Source of the DNA: Candidatus Roizmanbacteria bacterium GW2011_GWA2_37_7
Lineage (GTDB): Bacteria; Patescibacteriota; Microgenomatia; UBA1406; GWC2-37-13
Direction: 5' to 3'
Assembly (NCBI GenBank): GCA_000990445.1
Contig: LBTJ01000012.1
Location: 1 to 34,726 of the forward strand
Length of the DNA stretch: 34,726 bases
This document shows positions 18,909 through 26,455 of the stretch, piece by piece (positions within the stretch are counted from its first letter, which is position 1; each line of letters begins with the position of its first letter). Under the pieces are notes generated by a model. The model made no database searches, was not told the origin of the DNA, and was given only the letters and a program-made list of their open reading frames with translations. A program made the position numbers and the translations under genes.

Positions 18909-20036
18909 ATGAAAAAAATTGGAATTGATGCGCGTCTCTATTTTCAAACCGGTGTTGGTACGTATCTTCGCAACCTTCTCCATTATTTGCCAAAAATACT
19001 CCCAAATTTCATACAAATATTTGTGTATGTTTTATCAAAAGATCTTGAACATATTGATTTTTCAGAGAGTCATTTTGTTATTCGTGGTGTGGATGCCCCA
19101 TGGCATACTTTGAAAGAGCAGATAGTGTTCTATCGAGCACTCATGCAGGATCAGCTTGACTTGATGCATTTTACGTATTTCAGCTATCCAATTCTCTATA
19201 AACAGCCCTTTATTGCAACAATTCACGATGTTACACCGTTTCTGTATAAAACAGGAAAAGCCTCCACGCACAATCCATTTGTATATGAGATGAAGCATCT
19301 CGCATTTGCGCACGTCTTAGGTGCACAAGTAAAACATGCAAAAAAAATTATCACACCGACTGTATGGGTCAAAAATCAGATTATAGAAATGTATGGTCGG
19401 CAATACGCCGATACAATACAATCGATTCCGGAAGGAGTGAGTTTTGAGTTTATGCAAGCTACTGAAAATTCCTCATTGAAAAGCAAATTTGTGAAGCCAT
19501 TTTTCCTGTATGTGGGGAATTTTTATCCGCATAAAAATGTCGAAAGATTGATCAAAGCTTATAAAATATATAGTCATCTTGATGGAGCAAAGAAACAAGA
19601 GGATCAATTACGGCTTATTCTGGTTGGCCCAGACAACATGTTTGCACAAAAACTGAAAGAGAAAGTTGAACATGAAAAAATTGAAGGCGTACAATTTATT
19701 CATGACTCAACAATCAAAGACCTTATTTTTTTCTACAAGCACGCCCAAGCGCTTATCAATCCTTCACTTTCTGAAGGATTTGGGCTTCCGCTTCTTGAAG
19801 CAACGTATTTTGGCTGTCCCGTGATCGCCTCGGATATTCCGGTTTTCCATGAAATATTGGATGATCAATATATTTCATTTGATCCTGAGAATATTGGAGA
19901 TATTGTTGAGAAGTTGCGAGTTGCGAGTTGCGAGTTGCGAGTTGCAAATAACAAGCTAAAGACTATTGTTGATAGATTTTCATTTGAAAAAATGACAAAA
20001 AATGTAGTACAATTGTATAACAATGAGTGTGAATAA
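18909..20036 (+). CDS. glycosyltransferase family 4/group 1
   Basis: GIDARLYFQTGVGTYLRNLL; FLYVGNFYPHKNVERLIKAY; NPSLSEGFGLPLLEATYFGCPVIASDIPVFHEI. Confidence 0.93.
   Translation: MKKIGIDARLYFQTGVGTYLRNLLHYLPKILPNFIQIFVYVLSKDLEHIDFSESHFVIRGVDAPWHTLKEQIVFYRALMQDQLDLMHFTYFSYPILYKQPFIATIHDVTPFLYKTGKASTHNPFVYEMKHLAFAHVLGAQVKHAKKIITPTVWVKNQIIEMYGRQYADTIQSIPEGVSFEFMQATENSSLKSKFVKPFFLYVGNFYPHKNVERLIKAYKIYSHLDGAKKQEDQLRLILVGPDNMFAQKLKEKVEHEKIEGVQFIHDSTIKDLIFFYKHAQALINPSLSEGFGLPLLEATYFGCPVIASDIPVFHEILDDQYISFDPENIGDIVEKLRVASCELRVANNKLKTIVDRFSFEKMTKNVVQLYNNECE
19912..19945 (+). repeat. 7-bp tandem repeat (GTTGCGA)x4 plus partial, inside the GT4 C-terminus
   Basis: agttgcgagttgcgagttgcgagttgcgagttgc. 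Confidence 0.9.
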
Positions 20037-20075
20037 GTTACGAAACATATTCAACCAGAGTATCAGTGAAAATAG

Positions 20076-20131
20076 AAACTACAATTTAGCCGTAAAATAG
20101 GGGTTGACAAACTACAAATTAGTACTAAAAT
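20076..20131 (+). repeat. imperfect 23-bp direct repeats (19/23) upstream of the AAA/DUF4143 gene: AAACTACAATTTAGCCGTAAAAT and AAACTACAAATTAGTACTAAAAT
   Basis: copies at 20076-20098 and 20109-20131; the second overlaps the promoter. Confidence 0.8.
20104..20131 (+). promoter_or_regulatory. candidate promoter TTGACA-16-TAAAAT, start point about 20138 (near-leaderless mRNA)
   Basis: perfect -35 at 20104-20109, -10 TAAAAT 20126-20131; ATG at 20140. Confidence 0.65.
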
Positions 20132-20139
20132 GATATTGT

Positions 20140-21222
20140 ATGACTATATTAAAGCGAACCATCGAAGATAATATTAACAAATACCTTAAAAGCCGAGAGG
20201 CAAAAACATTGTTTATTTGGGGTCCTAGACGTTCCGGAAAAACAACACTGATTGATAAATTGGCTCGGGAACTGAGAGTGACAAAATACAACTTTGATCT
20301 TGAGTCAGACCGAGAAAAATTTGCGCCCCGCAGGGATGTCCTTGAAAGGATTGTTAGTGAACATAAAGTGGTACTAATTGATGAGGTGCAAAACTACCCC
20401 GAGGCAACGGTGATGCTTAAATTGCTTCATGATGAGTTTGGGGTAAAGGTAATTGCCACTGGAAGCTCAGAGCTTCGTCAAAAATCTTCTAAAGAATTTG
20501 ACACGATGGCTGGAAGGTTTAATGAAATTTATTGCCTTCCGCTTTCAATCTTTGAAATTTTAGATAATGAAAAACCTAAATCTTCAGATAAGGAAGAATT
20601 TAATAAACAGTTGGCCAAAAAACTGCAAATTTTTGGTGCATACCCTGAGGTATATACAAGGGATAATCTAAGCGAGAAAGATCGAATAGATCTACTACAG
20701 CGCATGCTGGATGCCTACGTACTCAAAGATGTTATCAGTATTTATGATCTCAAAAATACAAGACTTGCCAAGGATATTCTGACCAAAATTGCACTTCAAC
20801 TTGGTAGTGAAGTCTACATTTTAATTTCGCTTCCGTCATTTAAAACAAATATAAGAAAGGCAGTCTCTAAAAATCGTAAACTTTACTTTTATGATCTTGG
20901 TATTCGCAATATCCTGATACAGGATTTTAGGGATCTAGAACTCCGTCAGGACAAGGGCGGTGTGTTTGAGAATTTTATTATCTCCGAGCTTGAGAAAACG
21001 CGTAGACTTACCAATGCAAAAGTAAATATGTATTTTTATCGGGAATATGGAGGAAAAGAAGTGGATGGCATTGTTGAGGATTATAAAAAGAACTATACGG
21101 CAATTGAAATCAAAACGAAAGGTGGGGCTGCTAAAAAAATTTTTCCTCTGCCAAATATCTCTGAGGTTATCACTACCCAAAATTATCTTGAAAAAATTGC
21201 TGATATTTTGAAAGGGAAATAA
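20140..21222 (+). CDS. AAA ATPase with DUF4143-type C-terminal nuclease-like domain
   Basis: WGPRRSGKTTLIDKL, VVLIDEVQNYPEA, IATGSSE, KLYFYDLGIRN, FENFIISELEK, EVDGIVE...AIEIKTKG. Confidence 0.9.
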   Translation: MTILKRTIEDNINKYLKSREAKTLFIWGPRRSGKTTLIDKLARELRVTKYNFDLESDREKFAPRRDVLERIVSEHKVVLIDEVQNYPEATVMLKLLHDEFGVKVIATGSSELRQKSSKEFDTMAGRFNEIYCLPLSIFEILDNEKPKSSDKEEFNKQLAKKLQIFGAYPEVYTRDNLSEKDRIDLLQRMLDAYVLKDVISIYDLKNTRLAKDILTKIALQLGSEVYILISLPSFKTNIRKAVSKNRKLYFYDLGIRNILIQDFRDLELRQDKGGVFENFIISELEKTRRLTNAKVNMYFYREYGGKEVDGIVEDYKKNYTAIEIKTKGGAAKKIFPLPNISEVITTQNYLEKIADILKGK

Positions 21223-21308
21223 TTGGGATTTGACTAAAATAATGAGCGCTGAAAAACTCAACCGGATTCACAAAAGTCATAGGTTAATTTTAGGATAAAG
21301 ATATACCT

Positions 21309-21623
21309 ATGTCCTATTTCTTCTACATACTTCGGTGTTCAGACAACTCTCTCTACTGTGGTATCACGACCGACCTCGCGCGCCGTGTAGCAGAGCACAA
21401 TGAAAAAAAGGGGATATCGTCAGCCAAATACACCCGCTCTCGCCGTCCTGTTCGACTGGTCTACTCTGAGGAGTATGAAAGCATGGCCGAAGCTATGAAA
21501 CGGGAACGGGAAGTGAAGAGGATGAAGAAGGAGGAGAAAGAAAAGCTTGTGATACAATTAAATAACATTATGGATTGGAAAATGAATTATTTATCTGAAA
21601 ATGGCAGCAAAAAAGAGACTTGA
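21309..21623 (+). CDS. GIY-YIG domain protein
   Basis: FFYILRCSDNSLYCGITTDLARRVAEHNEKKGISSAKYTRSRRPVRLVYSEEY. Confidence 0.93.
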   Translation: MSYFFYILRCSDNSLYCGITTDLARRVAEHNEKKGISSAKYTRSRRPVRLVYSEEYESMAEAMKREREVKRMKKEEKEKLVIQLNNIMDWKMNYLSENGSKKET

Positions 21624-22143
21624 TAATCGCATTTTCGCATTTATTGATAGTCAGAATCTCAATCTTGGAGTAAAAGCTCAAAGTTGGAAGCTCGACTGGA
21701 GAAAATTTCGTCAGTATTTACATAATAAATATAACGTAGAAAAGGCATATCTTTTTATTGGCCATGTATCTGGTAACGAATCACTTTATACTTTTTTGCA
21801 GGAATCAGATTTTATTCTGGTTTTTAAACCAACTCTTGAGTTTCAGCGAAATGGTAAAATAAAAATAAAGGGGAATGTCGATGCTGAACTTGTTCTTCAT
21901 ACCATGATTGAGAAAGACAACTATGATAAAGCAATCATCGTTTCAGGAGATGGAGATTTTCATTGCCTTATTGAGTATTTGATAAGTCAAAATAAGTTGT
22001 GCAAAGTGATGGTTCCGACAATACATTATTCGGGTCTACTTCGCAAATTCAATAAAAATAATTTAATCCTCAGGATTGATTTGCTGAGGAAGTCGCTCGA
22101 GTACAAAAAAAAGACTGGCATTCGCGTTCGGTCGAAACCTTAG
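21601..22143 (+). CDS. NYN/PIN-like domain protein (putative ribonuclease, LabA-like)
   Basis: FAFIDSQNLNLGVK, GNVDAELVLHTMI, AIIVSGDGDFHCLIEYL; overlaps upstream ORF by 23 nt. Confidence 0.85.
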   Translation: MAAKKRLDNRIFAFIDSQNLNLGVKAQSWKLDWRKFRQYLHNKYNVEKAYLFIGHVSGNESLYTFLQESDFILVFKPTLEFQRNGKIKIKGNVDAELVLHTMIEKDNYDKAIIVSGDGDFHCLIEYLISQNKLCKVMVPTIHYSGLLRKFNKNNLILRIDLLRKSLEYKKKTGIRVRSKP

Positions 22144-22149
22144 GCTAGT

Positions 22150-22450
22150 CCAGTCATCGTGATACTTCAATTTTACCCCATGAATCTCCAAGTTGCAACC
22201 CCTGCCACTTGAAGCACAAATTTCTATTCAAGCGTGAGCACGAAGCCAAGAAGATAAGGAAATCTGAGAAGGAGAGGGATTTTGAAAATTTCAAATAACA
22301 AATCTCAAAAATGGTGTGCGTTGTTATTGGCACTCGGGATGGGACAATTTTCAATGATGCTATTAGAACAGGTTTAAGGTTGCCTTTAGTAAAATCATTT
22401 GATTTTCCACATCACGAATATGTCCGACATGTAAATGTTTATGAATAATC
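22150..22450 (+). pseudogene. possible decayed coding segment (short fragments only)
   Basis: two short, charged/ordered + strand fragments: ...LKHKFLFKREHEAKKIRKSEKERDFENFK* and MVCVVIGTRDGTIFNDAIRTGLRLPLVKSFDFPHHEYVRHVNVYE*. Confidence 0.3.
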
Positions 22451-22591
22451 GGCTTTTATTCGATAATTCTCTATCGTATTGTTATCATGTGTGTATGTGG
22501 TATGAAGAGAAAGCGGTCAAAGAGAAAATCAAATCGGTTTAGGAATCTTCGTACGGAATACAAGTTGATGTAATTATATAATTTCATCACA

Positions 22592-22618
22592 TTGCTTAAT
22601 AAATATTTTTGTTACAAT
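22592..22618 (+). promoter_or_regulatory. weak candidate promoter TTGCTT-15-TACAAT, close to methyltransferase ATG
   Basis: ATG at 22625, about 6 nt downstream of the -10. Confidence 0.35.
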
Positions 22619-22624
22619 ATAAAT

Positions 22625-24202
22625 ATGAATCAGAATTTAGTATCTATTGACGAAGCAAGTAAATGGGCTACAGATTATTTATTCAAAGACATCTCCTCCT
22701 CTAACATTTCATATTTGATACAGTATGGAAAGGTCAAAAAATATAGTGGGCATGGAAGTACTTATGTAAATATTGAAGATTTGAAGAATTACTATAAATC
22801 TTATAATGGCTATCGCGAAATAAAATGGAAAGAGAAATTGGGACAAGATTTAAACTGGAGACTCTCGTTTGACCATCTAAAGGAAAAGGACACAACAAAA
22901 CATGTTCATAGGCTTCATCCATATAAAGGCAAATTTATTCCCCAGTTAGTTGAATATTTTATTGACGATCATACAGATGATATTAAGAAGCAGTTATATT
23001 TTAAGAAAGGAGATATAATTTTAGATCCATTTGTAGGTTCTGGAACCACGCTAATTCAAGCTAATGAGTTAGGAATTCACTCAATTGGAATTGACGTATC
23101 TCGATTTAATTGTTTGATAAGCGAAGTAAAGCTTAACGATTACGACTTTATTTCTTTAGAGAAGGATATCAGTCATTTTATATACAAAATCACAAATTAT
23201 GAATCTAACAGAAATATTCATAGTTTTGAAAAGGAGCTTTATGATAATCTTTATGAATTTAATACAAAATTTTTTCCGTCTCCTGACTATAAATATAATT
23301 TAAATAATAAAACAATCAACGAAGATGAATATGTAAAAGCAAAAGAGTTTGAATTTCAGAATATCTATAATAATTTAGTGATAAAACATAATATTAAACT
23401 AAAACAGACAAAAGGAAAGACGTTTTTAGATAATTGGTATATAGATAATGTACGAAACGAGATAGATTATTCTTTGGGTTTGATAAAAAAAATTAAAGAA
23501 ATCAGAAATAAAAAAGCTATTGCAGTGATTCTTAGTAGAACTATCAGGTCATGTCGAGCCACTACTCATTCAGACCTGGCAACATTAAAAGAACCTCAAC
23601 TTACAACATATTATTGCTACAAGCACAAAAAAATTTGCAAACCATTATACTCAATAAAATATTGGTTAACAAGATATGCAAATGATACAATTTTAAGACT
23701 AAAAAAGTACAAAAGTATAAAAAATAATGCAAAAAGTACAATTATTACTGCAGATTCAAGAACTGTCGATATCGAAAAAGAATTAATAAAACGTAATAAA
23801 TTATTATTTGAAATATATAAAAAACAAAAAATTAGCGGAATTTTTACGTCACCACCATATGTAGGTCAAATAGATTACCACGAACAGCACGCATATGCTT
23901 ACGATTTATTTGGTTTTGAAAGAAAAGATGAATTTGAGATAGGCCCTCTTTATAAAGGTCAAGGTGTGGAAGCAAGAGAATCTTATGTTGAGGGAATTTC
24001 TCATGTGCTATTAAACTGTAAAAAATTTTTTTCAAATGATCCAAACATTTTTCTTGTAGCAAATGATAAATATAATTTATATCCTAAAATTGCTCAAAGA
24101 TCCGGACTAAGAATTATTGATAGGTTTAAGCGGCCAGTATTGAATAGAACTGAAAGAGACAAATCGCCTTACTCAGAGACTATTTTTAATTTAAAATATT
24201 AA
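22625..24202 (+). CDS. site-specific DNA methyltransferase (N4-cytosine/N6-adenine type) with N-terminal HTH-like segment
   Basis: LDPFVGSGTTLIQANELGIHSIGIDVS; GIFTSPPYVGQIDYHEQHAYAYDLFG; ATG at 22625. Confidence 0.9.
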   Translation: MNQNLVSIDEASKWATDYLFKDISSSNISYLIQYGKVKKYSGHGSTYVNIEDLKNYYKSYNGYREIKWKEKLGQDLNWRLSFDHLKEKDTTKHVHRLHPYKGKFIPQLVEYFIDDHTDDIKKQLYFKKGDIILDPFVGSGTTLIQANELGIHSIGIDVSRFNCLISEVKLNDYDFISLEKDISHFIYKITNYESNRNIHSFEKELYDNLYEFNTKFFPSPDYKYNLNNKTINEDEYVKAKEFEFQNIYNNLVIKHNIKLKQTKGKTFLDNWYIDNVRNEIDYSLGLIKKIKEIRNKKAIAVILSRTIRSCRATTHSDLATLKEPQLTTYYCYKHKKICKPLYSIKYWLTRYANDTILRLKKYKSIKNNAKSTIITADSRTVDIEKELIKRNKLLFEIYKKQKISGIFTSPPYVGQIDYHEQHAYAYDLFGFERKDEFEIGPLYKGQGVEARESYVEGISHVLLNCKKFFSNDPNIFLVANDKYNLYPKIAQRSGLRIIDRFKRPVLNRTERDKSPYSETIFNLKY

Positions 24203-24206
24203 CATA

Positions 24207-25022
24207 ATGCTTTCTGACGAACAAAAAAATAGAATTTCAGAAGTTATCAAAAAGATATTACTATCAAGCTTAAGGAAGTTTCCTAAGGTTGATCAGCAAA
24301 ATAGAAATGCTCCATTCCATGATATTATCTTAAAAACCTTTGAAAAAGAATTGCAGCATGTCAATATATCAACGCCTTACTTACTAGCAATTTCAAGTTG
24401 GCTTCATGGGTTAAGTACCTCGATGGGCAGTAGTTATGAATCATTAGTACATATACTTTCCGGCGGATATAAAAGGAAGTTTACTGCAGCATTTACTTTA
24501 AAAGTAAAAGTTTCACAAGCTAGTACTATTGAAAATATTATTCGGGAGCTAAAAGCTGGAAATAAAGTCAGACTTCCAAATACATCAGTAGAGAATAGGT
24601 TGATCTTTAAATTTAAATCTAATGAAAAAGAGATAAATGCTTTAGAATTTACAGTTGATAATTATATTGAAACAAAAAAATATATTGAGGGAATAGAACT
24701 CAAATCAGTGAGACCAAATTCAGGTGAGGGCCGTGGAGAGAAGCAAAAAATCTTATATGCAAAGGCCGCGTTTAAAAAATTACATCCCACAAAAGAAATT
24801 AAGTATTACGTAGGATTTCCATTTGATCCGACATCTAATGATGCAGTATCTTTTAATAAAGAAAGATTTTTTAATTATCTTATTGAATTTAAGAAATTTT
24901 TTAGTCCTGAAGAAGTATTGATAGCTTCTGAATTATGGGATCATCTTTCAGGACATTCCCATACAATGGATGAAATTTTTGAAATAATTACGAAAACAAT
25001 AGAGAAGGTAAATAGAAGATAA
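24207..25022 (+). CDS. putative type II restriction endonuclease (PD-(D/E)XK-like; possibly TdeIII-like)
   Basis: immediately follows methyltransferase; FTVDNYIETKKYIEGIELKSVRPNSGEGRGEKQKILYAKA. Confidence 0.65.
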   Translation: MLSDEQKNRISEVIKKILLSSLRKFPKVDQQNRNAPFHDIILKTFEKELQHVNISTPYLLAISSWLHGLSTSMGSSYESLVHILSGGYKRKFTAAFTLKVKVSQASTIENIIRELKAGNKVRLPNTSVENRLIFKFKSNEKEINALEFTVDNYIETKKYIEGIELKSVRPNSGEGRGEKQKILYAKAAFKKLHPTKEIKYYVGFPFDPTSNDAVSFNKERFFNYLIEFKKFFSPEEVLIASELWDHLSGHSHTMDEIFEIITKTIEKVNRR

Positions 25023-25034
25023 TCCTAATTTTTG

Positions 25035-25228
25035 CCACACTTTTCCATAAAGTGTGGATAGAAGAGCTTTGTGACAATCTACACCCACACTTTACCCACA
25101 TTGTGTGGATAAAAAACCGTTGTGACGGTCTAAACAATTTTTTAGCCCACACTTTACCCACACTTTGAAAAGTATGGATAAAATAGCTTTGCAACAACCC
25201 GTATCCACACTGTTTTTCAAAGTGTGGA
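25035..25228. repeat. cluster of DnaA-box-like 9-mers arranged in inverted repeats/hairpins
   Basis: TGTGGATAA (perfect box) at 25104-25112; 8/9 matches at 25053-25061, 25092-25100, 25154-25162, 25173-25181, 25201-25209; hairpins 25035-25057 and 25204-25228. Confidence 0.75.
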
Positions 25229-25315
25229 GAATATTTTGTGCCCCACACCGAGGATCGGTTTGTGTTTCAATTATTCACTTGCAGGAGGTTGCAGATTCTT
25301 AGGATATAATATGCT

Positions 25316-26434
25316 ATGGCAAAAAGGGAAATTGCAATAGTCTACGACTGGATGGACTCATGGGGTGGAGTTGAGCGAATGCTTCTTATTCTCAATGAGA
25401 TGTTTCCTGAGGCAAAGTGGTATACGAGTTATGTGGATGAAGAGAGGGCGCAGTGGGTCAGGAAATTAAAGGTGAAAACTTCATTTATCCAATCCCTTCC
25501 TTCATTCATAAAAAAAAGCCGGATTCTTTCGCTTCCCTTCTATCCGTATGCATTTGAGAGTTTTGATCTGAAGGGATACGATTTGGTAATTTCGGTTACT
25601 TCGTCCTTTGCAAAATCCGTGATTACCGGTCCCGGCACCAGACACATCTGTATATTGTTGACACCAACACGGTGGTTGTGGAGTCATGGAGAGATGTATG
25701 ATTTAGGATGTACGAATTTTGATTTATGCAATCCAATAAAATCGTGGGTCGTCCGTAAAATGCAAGCGTGGGATATGGTTGCTGCGTCCCGGCCGGATAA
25801 AATTATTTCAATTTCTCAGACTGTAGCAGACCGGTGCCTCAAATATTACGATCGAAAATCTGAAGTAGTGTATCCGCCGTTTGATATTGAATATTGGAAA
25901 AGCGTGAAACGCAAAACGTGTAACGCAAAACGTTTATTTTTCAATGAATATTATCTCATTGTTTCAAGGCTTGAGCCATATAAAAAAGTTGATCTTGTCA
26001 TAGTAACATTTAACAAGATGAAAGACAAGAAGTTAATCATTGTGGGAAAAGGGACGCAAGAACAAAAACTCAAAGCAATTGCAGGGGAAAATACTCGATT
26101 TATTCAAGATATATCCGATCAAGAATTGGCAGATCTCTATTTGAGCGCTACAGCCTTGATCATGCCGCAGGAAGAAGACTTTGGATATGTCGCTCTTGAA
26201 GCACAGTTTTTTGGCTGTCCAGTGATCGCATATGCAAAAGGCGGAGCAACTGAGACTGTTATTCCACAAAAAACAGGTATATTTTTTTCAGATCAAACTG
26301 TCAGCTCTCTTCAAGATGCAGTTGCAGAAGTTGGCTGTAGAAAGTACAATCTAGGAGGTAGATACGGGCATTTGAAGAGGTTTTCAAAAGAAAAATTTGT
26401 ACATAAATTAGAAAGTCTCGCGTGCGACCTATAA
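25316..26434 (+). CDS. glycosyltransferase family 4
   Basis: AIVYDWMDSWGGVERMLLIL; LLTPTRWLWSHGEMY; IVSRLEPYKKVDLVI; MPQEEDFGYVALEAQFFGCPVIAYAKGGATETV. Confidence 0.93.
   Translation: MAKREIAIVYDWMDSWGGVERMLLILNEMFPEAKWYTSYVDEERAQWVRKLKVKTSFIQSLPSFIKKSRILSLPFYPYAFESFDLKGYDLVISVTSSFAKSVITGPGTRHICILLTPTRWLWSHGEMYDLGCTNFDLCNPIKSWVVRKMQAWDMVAASRPDKIISISQTVADRCLKYYDRKSEVVYPPFDIEYWKSVKRKTCNAKRLFFNEYYLIVSRLEPYKKVDLVIVTFNKMKDKKLIIVGKGTQEQKLKAIAGENTRFIQDISDQELADLYLSATALIMPQEEDFGYVALEAQFFGCPVIAYAKGGATETVIPQKTGIFFSDQTVSSLQDAVAEVGCRKYNLGGRYGHLKRFSKEKFVHKLESLACDL
25903..25930 (+). repeat. two 14-bp tandem copies CGTGAAACGCAAAA/CGTGTAACGCAAAA within GT4
   Basis: direct reading, one mismatch. Confidence 0.85.
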
Positions 26435-26455
26435 AATCCACGTTACACGATACAT

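Noticed and set aside
25035-25228. CRISPR array
   Set aside because: Repeats are diverged, irregularly spaced and palindromic, with no uniform spacers and no cas genes.
25035-25228. Definite chromosomal oriC
   Set aside because: No dnaA/dnaN nearby and no change in gene strand; kept only as a DnaA-box-like cluster.
24988-25248. 86-aa minus-strand ORF with repeated peptide FIHT(F/M/L)
   Set aside because: Translation of the DnaA-box-like repeats; repetition is at DNA level, no protein family.
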